DNA of 64,000 nt from Novosphingobium sp. SG707 (GCF_012275515.1 NZ_JAAZQL010000003.1:254833-318832); one strand, 5' to 3'; shown: positions 17,422-27,700, counted from the first letter of the stretch. Numbers and translations: made by a program. Notes: generated by a model not told the origin, from the sequence alone.

Positions 17422-19553
17422 GCTTCCTGTCCTTGGGTCAGAGGGTTGGTCCGTTTGGTGAAAGTCAGTCTGCCGGTCCTCTTCTTTCCGTCCAGAGGGC
17501 GCACGGGGCGCATCAGGATGCCTTCCGGGGTTTCTGTGAACGCAACTTGACCGCCCAAATCGAGCCCCATCCGGCGGCGCAAATAGACAGGCAGGCTCAA
17601 TCGGCCACGAGGGCTCACCAATGACTGCAGATCGAGTGGATCCCGACGGTCAGCGCTAGTTCTGGCGGCAGGTGATACTGCGGCACTCCAACTCTTGCTG
17701 CATGGTTCCGAGGAACCGGAGAACAGCCGTTCTGCTGTGGCACGATCATATAGGCCGCGGTATTCGGCCGGCACCCCTTGGCTTTCGAGGAAGTGGCGAA
17801 CTGCGGCAGAATGAACGTCATGGCACAGCCCCAATTCGCCGGAGCCGACATAAGTGCGAGCCAAGCGCAGTGCAGTGACCATTGGGATGTCACGCAGGCG
17901 ATCGCCGGGCCCGATCAGAAAGTCGGAATAGTGCGAGAAATTGTGAGGAGTGATGTTCATCATGTCCGCCACATCGGCCTTGAGGACATTAATCCCACCC
18001 CAGTCCATATCATCCTGGTCGGTAAAGATCGGCAGCGAAAGCACGGAATCGTCTTTGACCATTATGCGTTTTGCCAACGGCAGTTTGCCGGTGGCAAGCC
18101 GCGCAGACAGATCCCCGGACAGGATTGCTGAGAATATGCGGGACCAAGGCTTTGGCTGCCCACCTATCCGCTTCATTAAGTCGGCAAGATTGACTTCAAA
18201 CCCCTCGTCATTGCCGTCAAGCCGTGCCTGCAGCCTGGCGCTAAGGTCCTCAACACTAGCCTGATAGACCGAGATCTGCGCCCGGCAACCGGGCGGTATC
18301 GGCGCAGCTTCCAGCAGTCCGTCGTCGACCAATTGATGAATCGTATAGGTCGGTATCCCGAGCCGCTCGGCTGAATGTGTCAGCCGCATGCGCGGCTTTT
18401 TGCGATCGGCCAAATCTTTAATCGCGTCCTTAGGTATCAGCGGCTGAAACCGGCACCCGTCGAGCGCAAGGATTGTGGGTAATTCGCCGGCTCGACGCAT
18501 GGCGTAAAGCGCGGGTTGGCGCGCGCCGGTCAATTTGACAGCTTCGGCGATGGTGACGCCGTCGGCTCGTGCTGCTCGACACCGATCCGCGAATTCGTTG
18601 ATGACGTTAGCAACCGGCCGAGACAATGTGCGCCTGCGCATCTTGTAGAGCAGCTGGTAAACGATATCCCGCTTGGCGGCTGCCATGCCGCGCGGATTCT
18701 GGTTCAATCGGTCGATCAGAAACCGTTCCAGCCCGCGCGGCCAGTCGCTAAGAAACGGCCAGGTCTCGGCGATTGCGGGGACGATCACATTGGCAGCAAC
18801 GTCCATCGCAAGCTTTCTCGAGCGCAAGGGTTTGGCCACGCGCGGGTCGATGAGTGGGGCCAGAGCGCAGGCCAATTCCAGCAATTCGCCGCCGCCGAGT
18901 TGCGCCAGCTGGGGCGCCAATACCATGCGGGTCGCGGCGCGACGCTCAAGATCGGGATGGATTAAGCTGACGAGGCATTGAAGGTTGGCTCGCAATTCCT
19001 GTGGCACTGGCTTGGCCTCGGCTCTGGTGAGCGGTTCTGCGCAATAGTCGCACAGGTCAATGCCGGTGGTACGCCTCCAGGCCTGCCGGCGGCCGCAGAC
19101 AGGGTTGGGACATCGGTCCTCAAGATAGGTCCAGGTTTCAATGCAAACGGGTAAAATGCGCAATTGCCAAAGCCCGCGGTGGTGCGGTGATTGTGCGAGC
19201 GCCGTCGGCGAAAACCGGCGATACGTAAATTGCAGAAAATCCTTGGGCACAGTAGTGCCAAAAAAGTTCAAAGTTTCAGCATCTTCCGACCACAGAGGGG
19301 CGTGGTGGCGCAAAACTGCTGGGTCAACTCGCAGGCAGTCCGCGAGGACGTCTAGCTGCTTCAGGTCACAAAAGGAGGCGTGCTGGCGCGCTGACACTTG
19401 CGCGCCAGCGACCTGCGTAATCTCCGCGAGGCGCGGAAAGTAATGAGATGCGGCGATCCGCGCGACATAACCGTCGAGGGATTCACCCTGAAAAAATGGT
19501 GTCGGGCGGTTAACTCGCCACGGTGCAATTTGTTCGGCCATGGTCGAGCTCAC
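17418..19553 (-). CDS. tniQ: TniQ/TnsD-family target-selection protein with C-terminal AbrB-like domain
   Basis: The 711-residue protein starts with the TniQ fold (PFFQGESLDGYVARIAASHYFPRL, residues about 20-45). It carries a zinc site CPNPVC...CDYC near residues 150-175 and a long helical middle with LGIPTYTIHQLVDDGLL. TniQ/TnsD proteins bind an attachment site and recruit TnsC. Residues about 644-685 (SPRGRLSLPVYLRRRMGLDLGGQVAF, then GILMRP) closely resemble a SpoVT/AbrB swapped-hairpin DNA-binding domain, an unusual fusion. The stop overlaps the small Phd-like gene, and the start overlaps tnsC by 4 bp. The tRNA-Gln beside the element is its probable target. Confidence 0.85.
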   Translation of the reverse strand: MSSTMAEQIAPWRVNRPTPFFQGESLDGYVARIAASHYFPRLAEITQVAGAQVSARQHASFCDLKQLDVLADCLRVDPAVLRHHAPLWSEDAETLNFFGTTVPKDFLQFTYRRFSPTALAQSPHHRGLWQLRILPVCIETWTYLEDRCPNPVCGRRQAWRRTTGIDLCDYCAEPLTRAEAKPVPQELRANLQCLVSLIHPDLERRAATRMVLAPQLAQLGGGELLELACALAPLIDPRVAKPLRSRKLAMDVAANVIVPAIAETWPFLSDWPRGLERFLIDRLNQNPRGMAAAKRDIVYQLLYKMRRRTLSRPVANVINEFADRCRAARADGVTIAEAVKLTGARQPALYAMRRAGELPTILALDGCRFQPLIPKDAIKDLADRKKPRMRLTHSAERLGIPTYTIHQLVDDGLLEAAPIPPGCRAQISVYQASVEDLSARLQARLDGNDEGFEVNLADLMKRIGGQPKPWSRIFSAILSGDLSARLATGKLPLAKRIMVKDDSVLSLPIFTDQDDMDWGGINVLKADVADMMNITPHNFSHYSDFLIGPGDRLRDIPMVTALRLARTYVGSGELGLCHDVHSAAVRHFLESQGVPAEYRGLYDRATAERLFSGSSEPCSKSWSAAVSPAARTSADRRDPLDLQSLVSPRGRLSLPVYLRRRMGLDLGGQVAFTETPEGILMRPVRPLDGKKRTGRLTFTKRTNPLTQGQEA

Positions 19554-20473
19554 AAAAAGGGGTTTGGAATGTTCAGCGCATTGCAGCCGGGGTACGAGCA
19601 GAAGGCGTGAGCAAGATCACTTTTGTGGATCGCGCGCTGACCTCCCCGCACTGCATTCTCGATCGCACTTCGGATGACGCCGCAGATTTCGCGCAAATGC
19701 CCGTTTGAAGCCCGCCACAGCCCATGAGCGATGTCCCCGCTCGCCAAGTCAGCCTTGCAATCGACAATACCGCGCTCGACCATGGCTGCATCCAGGTCGC
19801 CCACGAACTTGATGAAAAGTTCGCGATCGCCGTCCGAATGCCAGTCCATCGGTGACAGGTCGGCCTCACCATGGAGGCGCCGCAGCAATTCGGGCACTAG
19901 GGCCAGGACTTTTGCTGCATCCTCGCTGCCAAAGAATGCCACTGGCGCTACGCCGCGGTCCATAATCCATTGCCGAATGGCTGTCGCAATTGGGCGAGAC
20001 ATGGTCGGTCGTCGCGAGGCCTCATTAAACTCGTCGAAGATGACGAGTTCGACCTTCTGCCGCGTCATTTCTTCTACAGCGCGGCGCCAGCGCACAAACT
20101 CTGTGCCTGCATTTGGCCGCGCTACACCAAGGGATTCCAGGATTGCGGACGCCGTGATGCTTGTCGTACATTCGCCCGGTACAACGACAACCAGCACCGG
20201 ACGCGTGCCAACCTCGGCATCCGCTTCGGCGATCCGCTTGTAGCGTTCGATGGTCTGAGTCTTGCCGCAACCGGTCGGTGCCACCACCATCATGCCGCCG
20301 CAACTGGCGCCCGGTGGTCGTAGTTTTGCCGCCCGCCGCAATTGGTCCAGTTTGGCCACCGCGTCGGTTTGAGGTAGGTAATTCACTCGAATCTGGTCAA
20401 ATGCGGCGATGGCTTTGCTCGAAATCGCAATGCGTTCCATGAGCGACAGGGCCCCGGTGTCGGATCTGGTCAT
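19550..20473 (-). CDS. tnsC: TnsC/TniB AAA+ ATPase
   Basis: The 307-residue protein is an AAA+ regulator with Walker A APTGCGKT (65-72), Walker B LVIFDEFN (143-150) and a sensor-like VAFFGSEDAAK. In Tn7-like systems TnsC forms ATP-bound filaments on target DNA and links the TniQ/TnsD selector to the TnsAB transposase. At 307 residues it is of the short TniB size. It overlaps tnsB and tniQ by 4 bp on each side, consistent with one transcript. Confidence 0.92.
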   Translation of the reverse strand: MTRSDTGALSLMERIAISSKAIAAFDQIRVNYLPQTDAVAKLDQLRRAAKLRPPGASCGGMMVVAPTGCGKTQTIERYKRIAEADAEVGTRPVLVVVVPGECTTSITASAILESLGVARPNAGTEFVRWRRAVEEMTRQKVELVIFDEFNEASRRPTMSRPIATAIRQWIMDRGVAPVAFFGSEDAAKVLALVPELLRRLHGEADLSPMDWHSDGDRELFIKFVGDLDAAMVERGIVDCKADLASGDIAHGLWRASNGHLREICGVIRSAIENAVRGGQRAIHKSDLAHAFCSYPGCNALNIPNPFL

Positions 20474-22749
20474 TGATAGTCTCCCTGCTCGCTAAGCAGA
20501 TTACGGCCGCGTTGGGGTTGCCCGGCCTCCGGCTGCGCTTGCTGGGTCTGCACCATGTGAGCTCGGCGGCGTTCCAGCGCCGTCTTCTCGCGCTTCGGGC
20601 GCGGCGCTGAACGCGGTGCGAGGATCTCCTGGTCGAGCGAGGTCTCTCGCGCGCGGTCGTTTGCAATGAAGATGTCGAGACCAACCGGTGACGGCAATGT
20701 GTTGTGCAGATCGAAGAGATTGCCGGTGACCTGCCGGAGACGCGGAATCTCGTACATTTGCGCTACCCGCTTACGAGATTCGGCGAACTCACCAGGATCG
20801 ATTTGTCGAGTGAATTCGACCAAGCGCCCACGTGCTGCAATCCGATGCTTTTCGGTATCAAATGCCAAGGCCTGAGCTTTGGCCATCTCCTTTATCCTTT
20901 CGTGCAGCCAGTGCGGCATGCCATCGGCATAATTTTCATCGGCGCAGCGAAGAGTAACGTATTTACGTGTCCGGCGATTCCACACATGGATCCGGCTGAT
21001 GTCCATAGAATCGAACCGGAATTCGACGGTTGCTGTCGCGTCATCACGCCGCTGCCTACGCGGTTCGATCGGCACGAGATCACGCAGCAGGTCTGGCACG
21101 GCTATCGCATCATGATACCGCAGCCCGAACGCGCGTATGCCACTCGGCGTGAGTTGCCTTCCTGCCCGCACCTCCATTGTGTCACGCGCGAACGAATCAA
21201 AATCAGCGAAATTTGAGATGCCGGTGCGCTTTGCGCATTGCTCGAACACCAAGGCAGGCTGCTTGCCATTTAGGCCCGCATGGGGTTGGATATTATAAAT
21301 GGCGATGATCTGATTCATGACAGCCTCGAGCTCATCGGCCATCACCACCGCGTGCTTTTCCGCATCAAATCCCAGTCGCCGCGCGTCGTGCAACGACATC
21401 GTGCGACCAGGGAGCAAGCGCGACGACTGGAAGTTGACAGTTTGAATGGCGCGTTCGCAAATGGCTCGATAGCGGGGCTTCTTGATCGGGCAGAACATGA
21501 CCGAAAACCCAGCATCGCGGGCCGCCGCTTCATGGCTCTGCGCCAGAAATTCGGTGCCGTTATCGAGAATTAATGTGGTTGGCTTCCCCCGCAATTGAGC
21601 CAAAATTGGAAATTTGTCGGCAAGATCTGACGGCGGCCGTTTCGGGAGCGCTATGCGCCGCAAAATTTCACTGAGCGACCAAGAGCATGGATCGGTGAAT
21701 GTGATCAGGTGTCCGACCGCTGCCCGACTTTTAACGTCGACAGCCAGGGTGATCCATGGCCGCCCAAGAAGCAGTTCCAGCTTCGGACAAACGATGTGCT
21801 CATCCAGTTGTGTATGGTCGATGATCACGTATTGCATCACGTGATCAGCCGTCATGGTTTTACCGGCACCGGACCAGTCTTGCTCCTTCGCCTCTTTCGC
21901 AACGTTTGAGGCAAGAGTTTCGTCTGATTCCAGAAGATTATAGAGGCGGCGCACTTTGCGAAGGCCGTCATCTTTGGTTTTGAGCTCAGGGATTTCGATC
22001 TCCAACCCCTCCTGCTCAATCATCGATCTGTATCGACTGATGTAATTGCCGTGAATGTCAGGGACCTTGAGGCCGTTTTCCCGGCCTTCAATCACGCAAT
22101 AGGCCAGCAATCGCGAGGCTGGATCGGTTCTTGCCCTTTTGAGGAAATTCCGGCCAGTGAGCGATACCATATGGCGCGGGTGTCGGTCGCCAACGCGCCC
22201 GCGCGTCGCACGCCAGTTCCTGACGGTTGAAGGGTTCGGGGCCTCGCCATATTTTGTAATCAGTTCGGAGGTCCAATAGAGTTTCAAACCCGTTGCAATG
22301 GCTTTAAGGCCCTGCTTGACGCCGTTGTCATCGAGGATCTGACAGACTTTGGATTTGAATTCGGCATCTTCCGTCAACGCAATGGCTTGGTCGCGCGTCC
22401 ATTCGGCCTCGTCGTTGAAATTCCGGATGGCATCATTGGCTCGAGGGGACTTGATCACGATGTCGCCGATGGCAAGCAGCGCTTCGAACTGTTCTATCGA
22501 CGGGAGCCCAAACGAACCGTCCGGCTGTTCGCACCTGAAAAGTTCGCCTGTGACGACGTGGGTCAGCTGCAGCAGTCCGTGGGTATAGCTGGGCTGATAG
22601 CGCGAGCCTCGGATTTCAACGATCGTGCCTGCGGGAAAGCGATTGTATATCATTTTGCGTCCATGCAGTTGAGCATTTGGGGCATCGCCTGCCAAAGCAG
22701 GGTGCAACCAAAACGCGTGCGAATAAGGGGGGGGCAGCCAGGCCTGCAC
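20470..22749 (-). CDS. tnsB: TnsB/TniA DDE transposase
   Basis: The 759-residue product has an rve-type catalytic core with D311 (VIIDHTQLDEH), D396 (LILDNGTEF) and E432 (ICERAIQTVN). The D396-E432 spacing is the classical 35 residues. N-terminal helix-turn-helix regions and a C-terminal beta-barrel segment surround it. It cuts and joins the 3' ends of the element. The start is uncertain: the GTG at 22749 is 27 bp after tnsA, and an ATG at 22653 (MIYNRFPAGTIVEI) looks closer to family starts. Confidence 0.92.
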   Translation of the reverse strand: MQAWLPPPYSHAFWLHPALAGDAPNAQLHGRKMIYNRFPAGTIVEIRGSRYQPSYTHGLLQLTHVVTGELFRCEQPDGSFGLPSIEQFEALLAIGDIVIKSPRANDAIRNFNDEAEWTRDQAIALTEDAEFKSKVCQILDDNGVKQGLKAIATGLKLYWTSELITKYGEAPNPSTVRNWRATRGRVGDRHPRHMVSLTGRNFLKRARTDPASRLLAYCVIEGRENGLKVPDIHGNYISRYRSMIEQEGLEIEIPELKTKDDGLRKVRRLYNLLESDETLASNVAKEAKEQDWSGAGKTMTADHVMQYVIIDHTQLDEHIVCPKLELLLGRPWITLAVDVKSRAAVGHLITFTDPCSWSLSEILRRIALPKRPPSDLADKFPILAQLRGKPTTLILDNGTEFLAQSHEAAARDAGFSVMFCPIKKPRYRAICERAIQTVNFQSSRLLPGRTMSLHDARRLGFDAEKHAVVMADELEAVMNQIIAIYNIQPHAGLNGKQPALVFEQCAKRTGISNFADFDSFARDTMEVRAGRQLTPSGIRAFGLRYHDAIAVPDLLRDLVPIEPRRQRRDDATATVEFRFDSMDISRIHVWNRRTRKYVTLRCADENYADGMPHWLHERIKEMAKAQALAFDTEKHRIAARGRLVEFTRQIDPGEFAESRKRVAQMYEIPRLRQVTGNLFDLHNTLPSPVGLDIFIANDRARETSLDQEILAPRSAPRPKREKTALERRRAHMVQTQQAQPEAGQPQRGRNLLSEQGDYQ

Positions 22750-22775
22750 GGTCTAAGCCAGCCCCCATGCTGCTC

Positions 22776-23543
22776 TCAGTGAATGGTGATCGGGGTCGTA
22801 TCCAAGATCGGGCGAGTCAGGTCGATCTGGACCCGACGCGCCACGGTCAGCGCCTGCAAAACCGCCTCGCCCATCAGTCGACGGCTGGGATCGAGCGCAT
22901 CAGACAGGCTGCCGAATGTCGCATCGGCTCCCACGGTCAGCGCGTGCTTTTCCAAACGCTCAATATGTTCGGGCCGAACGGACACGAACCGCCGTGCGCT
23001 AAAAAGATTCACATTGCGCCGGTGGATCAGGCTTTCCCAGATCTGGTGCCGGAAAATGATGCGGAAGCGGATGCCCATCTCCTCGCAAATCTCGCGCACA
23101 TGGCCCAGCTTGGCCCGGTACTCCGGGTCTTTGAGATCATTTTCGTCACGCTTGATCTCGATGAAAGTCAGCCTCCCATCGGGCGCGACCAGCTCGACAT
23201 CGATTGTATAGCTATGTTTCTTGCCGTCGCGGACGAACTGGAACTCGACCGCTTCCGACGTCATGCTCACAACGCTGAATTCGACCTCGGCGCGGGTCAA
23301 AAAGTCAAACTGCGCTTTGCCCTCCCAGTGGAGAAGCCGGCGGGCCTTGCGGCTGACATACCACCCGTTTTCATGAGTGCGGCGGCCGTTGAAAGTGCGT
23401 TTGGAACCGCCGCCATCTGCGCGGATAAGCTGAACATCTTGTGCAACGACGCGCTTGTCGCGAACGAACTTGAGCTCGGTGGAGATGCCGGGCTCATTGT
23501 GGTCCTCAGCGTGGCACGGGTTGTCGTTAGGCTTCAATTTCAT
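22776..23543 (-). CDS. tnsA: TnsA-like endonuclease subunit
   Basis: The 255-residue protein shows a PD-(D/E)xK nuclease pattern: E74 in LLHWEGKAQFDFL, D115 in YTIDVEL and E129-I-K131 in LTFIEIK. This spacing mirrors the E63, D114, K132 catalytic set of E. coli TnsA. TnsA cuts the 5' strands so the element moves by cut-and-paste. The ATG at 23543 follows AAGGAAGATCC and is preferred to an upstream codon at 23621. It is the first transposase gene of the operon, downstream of the Ner-like regulator. Confidence 0.88.
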   Translation of the reverse strand: MKLKPNDNPCHAEDHNEPGISTELKFVRDKRVVAQDVQLIRADGGGSKRTFNGRRTHENGWYVSRKARRLLHWEGKAQFDFLTRAEVEFSVVSMTSEAVEFQFVRDGKKHSYTIDVELVAPDGRLTFIEIKRDENDLKDPEYRAKLGHVREICEEMGIRFRIIFRHQIWESLIHRRNVNLFSARRFVSVRPEHIERLEKHALTVGADATFGSLSDALDPSRRLMGEAVLQALTVARRVQIDLTRPILDTTPITIH

Positions 23544-23762
23544 GGATCTTCCTTTCCGCATCGCACAGCGTGCGATGGACGTGTGGGGCCACGATCCGAG
23601 GGCAGCCCTGGACCTTGACATAAGGCACGAAATGAAGGAGATCAGAGCTACCGAGGTCTCTGGCCTTTGAGGGGGTTCCGCCTGGCAGGGTGGGCCCCTT
23701 CTTCATTTCTGCAACGGATGAATTGAGTTCGCGGGCGCTCCCGCTTTTTCATTGCTAGTGCG

Positions 23763-23990
23763 TCATTCACCTCCTTTCGTATCGGGATAATGGCCCGGCC
23801 ACAGCTGGGCCGGTGTGAATGCCGTGGCAGCCGCGATCGCCTCTTCGATACGGCGCGATCGCATCAGGCCGCGTGAGACGCGCGTGACCGTGCTGGGGTT
23901 GACCCTCAGCGCCCGAGCGATTTTGGACAGCGACGAGCCGCGACGCTCCAGCGACCACTTGATGTGTTCATGCCAGCCATCATTGTCCAT
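23763..23990 (-). CDS. Ner-like helix-turn-helix regulator
   Basis: The 75-residue protein has the Ner/Nlp layout: WHEHIKWSLERRGSSLSKIARALRVNPSTVTRV followed by RRIEEAIAAATAFTPAQLWPGHYPD, with the signature (I/L)WPxxY near the end. In phage Mu, Ner represses the transposition promoter. The gene is 142 bp upstream of tsnA-direction coding sequence reckoned from the alternative tnsA codon and reads the same way, so it probably controls the tns operon and its own promoter. The perfect palindrome further upstream is a candidate site. Confidence 0.8.
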   Translation of the reverse strand: MDNDGWHEHIKWSLERRGSSLSKIARALRVNPSTVTRVSRGLMRSRRIEEAIAAATAFTPAQLWPGHYPDTKGGE

Positions 23991-23999
23991 TTGCGACCT

Positions 24000-24571
24000 C
24001 GCTCACTGCCCCTTGCGGCAAATCGCCTGAGTGGATTTTTCCTCTCGGCTTGAGCGAATCAAGCATCATGTAGGGAAATTCGTCAAGATAGGCATTATTA
24101 AAGACAACAGATGCCGCATACCATGCAATTGCATGGTATGCCTATAAATATTTCCACCATAACCAAGCGAGAAAATGTTAGAATTTTTATATGATATTAT
24201 TTTTGGATCTGGATTTTACAAGACCGATGACGGAATGAATTTTCGAACAAACAAAATTTCTATGACTTTCAAAATCTCCATTCATATAAATGGCGCCACT
24301 TCGGATACTGCAAGTGAGCGATCTCACGCGTTTTCTGGTCAGCTTTCGCGATGACGAATTGGAGGACAACGGCCTCAATGCGTCATTGGTGAAATGTCGC
24401 CAGCATCATGTGGAAGCTGCGCCGATAAGCAGTTTTCCACAGAAACAAGCGCATTTTCGCGATGCCAGGACATCTCTTTGATGCGTATCCGGTCGCCACC
24501 TGGAGGATGTTTTGTGACGCGGCCCACAGAGATGGAGGCTTGCAAGCAGTTTTTGCAGCAAAGGCACTGCT
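24000..24571. other. AT-rich intergenic region without a supported gene
   Basis: About 570 bp separate the Ner-like gene from the end of the Hma-like operon. The part from 24060 to 24310 is clearly AT-rich compared with both sides and holds a 26-bp palindrome. Weak promoter-like hexamers reading leftward (TTGACG at 24081-24086 and TTGATT at 24057-24062 on the minus strand, 18 bp apart) could serve the Ner-tns operon. Short frames at 24187-24378 and 24375-24617 have no ribosome site or recognisable fold and are not called. Confidence 0.5.
24116..24141. promoter_or_regulatory. Perfect 26-bp palindrome, candidate Ner operator
   Basis: GCATACCATGCAA is followed at once by its exact reverse complement, with no loop and no T run, so it is not an intrinsic terminator. 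It lies 126 bp upstream of the Ner-like start in the AT-rich region. A dimeric or tetrameric repressor site is the simplest reading. Confidence 0.6.
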
Positions 24572-24745
24572 TCATTGGCTCTGACCTGCGCCATCCTCCG
24601 CGCCCCCAGCGTGCCAAATCCGCCAGTTCTTCGAGGTGTCCAACTGGCCTAGTGGGGGTAGCTCATACACCTTGAAATGATCCGCGATGATGCTGGCGAG
24701 CCCCATTCGAAGATGCGCGGTGCCGCGATTAGTCGATCCGCTCAT
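24572..24745 (-). CDS. 57-residue ORF at the end of the Hma-like operon, possibly a truncated gene
   Basis: The ATG overlaps the helicase stop (ATGA), the usual sign of a coupled operon gene. The product starts MSGSTNRGTAHLRMGLASIIADHF and contains TSKNWRIW before running into Gly/Ala/Ser residues and a stop. No family is recognised. The abrupt change to low-complexity sequence and the AT-rich junction downstream suggest it is the 5' remnant of a further operon gene, but a genuine microprotein is possible. Confidence 0.5.
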   Translation of the reverse strand: MSGSTNRGTAHLRMGLASIIADHFKVYELPPLGQLDTSKNWRIWHAGGAEDGAGQSQ

Positions 24746-27700
24746 GCCATTCCCGCCATCATCGAATCCGACGGACTGTCCGGTGAGCCCTCGATTGGGA
24801 ATGCAAGGCTCCCCGGGGTCCAGAAGTCCGTGTGCTCGAAATGACTGGCATAAAAAGCTCGTGAAAGCGTCGCGCGTCGACGACGACGCGAAATGGGCTC
24901 TTCCACGGCGAAGTCATCGCCATCGAGGGCCGCAAGCTCATACCCCAATGGCAATAGCCGAGGTTGGTCCACGATCACCTTCAAGTCCTCGATCGATAGC
25001 GCTGGACACCCCATCTCCGGCATGTCGCCCCAATCGTCCACATCGTCGATATCAACAGTGGGAATATCGACGGCCTCGATCGTGGACGCGACCATGGCAT
25101 CGACGTCGACATGTGCACCAGCAAGAGCCAGCGATCCGATTTCCTTGCTGATCGCCGACAGGATTGGCTGAAGTCCGCCGACCATGTCCTCGAACAGTTT
25201 GATACGGCCAGATAGCGCCAAGTACACCTCAGTCTCAACGGTGTCATGGTAGTGAAGATTCAATATCCGGATGTTGTCAAAGCGCTGGCCGAGGCGGTCG
25301 ATGCGGCCTATCCGCTGCTCCACGCGCATGGGGTTCCAAGGCATGTCATAGTTGATCAGCGAGCCGCAAAACTGAAAGTTGAGGCCCTCAGCGGCGGCGT
25401 CGGTGCACAGCAGGATGTCGCCCTTGCCTTCGCGGAACCGCTTCTTAATGTCCGCCCGGGACACCAAACGCCAGCTGCCATCGGGCGTGCGGATCTCCCC
25501 GCCACGACCCGAAAAACAGATGACCTCGCGACCGGTCTGGTCAGCCAGCCAATCGCGCAGTCCGTCCATGGTGTCAGTATAGCCGGTGAATACCATCGTC
25601 TGCTGATAGCCCTCAGCCGCTAAGCGGGTGAGCTCGTCCTTGAGCGCGCGGGCCTTGGTGTCGATCGGCAGGCGCTGAAGATCGGCGAGGATATCGCGGA
25701 TAGCAGCACTCTCGAGCAGGCGGCTTGCAACCTCGTCCTTCTCCTTCACCTCGTCCATCTCGACCTCCTCGCCGCTTTCCTCGAGGTCGAACTGGTCGTC
25801 GTCGATCTGACGATCGAGGCGCCCCTGAAGGCTGTGCGCGAGGGCGGCAAAGCTGGACGACAGTCGCTTACGGTAGATAGTCAGCACGAAGCCGATCGCG
25901 GTGCGCTGCGACTGGTCCGCATTCTGATAGGCTGAACGGATAAAGCTCTCGACCCGTTCGTAGATGTCGCGCTCGGCGGGCTGCATGTGGATGAAACGGT
26001 CCTGCACCTCACGGACGGCGATGCGAGCCTGAAGCTTGCCCTCGGCCTGATAGCGGCGGAGCAACGAGCGGGTGTGCCGGGACATAAGCGCCGCGACTGG
26101 TGACCACCGTTTCATGATGCGCACGGCAGCGACACGGTCCTCGCCGCTGAGTTGCCGCCTCGGAATGGATGCCGCGCCGCGAAGCGCGCTGATGATTCTG
26201 CGCGTGCGGATCGTCGAAAGCTGCTGGCCTCCTGTTCCGCCCATGCTGGAGGCGCGTTCGGAAGGCAGTGCCCCGAAGAAGGCTTCGGTCGCCCGGAAGA
26301 GCCGGGCACAATCTTCCATTTTTTCTACCGGCAGGTGCGGATCGGCGAGTGCAGCAAAGTAGCGTTCGTAAGCTATAGCATCCCACTCGGGAGGCAGGCC
26401 GAGTAGCGACAGGAGGTCGTAGAGCTCCATCGCGTGGGTCTGGAGCGGCGTCGCCGATAGAAGGATCAAGCCATGCGTGCGATGCCGCAAGTCGCGCAGA
26501 AGTCGCATGAGCATGTTCGGCGTAACACGCTCGCCGGTCCGCTTTTGCCGAGCGTGATGCGCCTCGTCGACGACCACAAGATCATAGGGCTCCGCTTCGA
26601 GTAGCTCGGAGCGGCGGTCGCTGCGGCGAGCGAGGTGGCTCGACATGATGACGAACGGCTCGGCCGACCAAGCATCGCGCGTCACCGGCGTGTCGATGAT
26701 TGACTGTGTCGCCGCGTCGTAGCGACGGAAGCTCTTGCCGTCGTAGATCGGCCAGTCGAGCGCAAACTTCTCGCGCAGCTCAGCCTGCCACTGAGTGCAA
26801 ACGTTCTTCGGCGCCAGGATAATCCCGCGCCTCAGTCGTCCAGCAAGCCAGGCCTGCCGCACCAGCAGTCCGGCCTGCACTGTCTTGCCGAGGCCAACCT
26901 CATCCGCGATCAGCAGCCGCGGGGCATGGTCCGGCACCTTGCCGTACATGCGCAGGAAGGCACGACGCTGATGAGGCCAGGCCTCGACCGGCGATGTCGC
27001 CTCGCCTACCCAGATGCCACCGTTCGCGTCCCGGGCCGCGGTCCTTACGCGCTGCCATAATTCGGCACGCTCCTTGTCCCAGTCGTGCACCGCCACTGGC
27101 GAGGCGCTTGGCTCAGGCAGGATGATTGGATCAGGCTCTGCCTTCGGTGTCTGCTGCAGCCGCGCCGGAAGCAGGTCGTCGGGCGGCAGGAAGCGGAGTA
27201 GATCCAACCGGACAGCGGTCGGCACATCATATGTGCGGATCCGCTCGGCCCTATCAGCCCAGTACATGGCGAAGGACCGGTCCTCCTCGTCGACATATTC
27301 GACGTTGGCCGTCCAAGACTTGAAGACGGTGAACGTCTCGCCGTTACTCATCCAACCCTGAACCGTCTCGTTGACCGAGCCGGTGAACGCGATGCGATCG
27401 CCGGTCTTGTCCTCGATGACACCGGTCTTCTCGTGGAAGATTGCGTTGCCTGCTACTGGCTCACGCGTGATCGGATGGCATGGCAGAGCCACGCGGACGT
27501 CCAACATACCGCGAGCGACCAGCCAGGCTAGAAGCTCGAGGGCCTCTCTCTCGCTGTTCGAAACCGCCTCCGGAAGGCTGAAATCGGCCTTGCGGGCAAC
27601 GACATCCATCATCGACATGCCGCGCTCGATCGCCTCGACCTCGCCATCGTCGAGTGTACAGCCCACGAGCAACCGCATCCTGCCCTGATTGAGGGCGAGA

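Noticed and set aside
22677..23618. Plus-strand open frame of 313 codons opposite tnsA
   Set aside because: The minus strand carries the TnsA nuclease residues in the right spacing and a strong ribosome site; the plus frame has neither.
24187..24378. 63-codon minus-strand frame in the AT-rich region
   Set aside because: It is rich in Ser/Arg/Lys, has no ribosome site and no recognisable fold; it is better explained by low-GC noncoding DNA.
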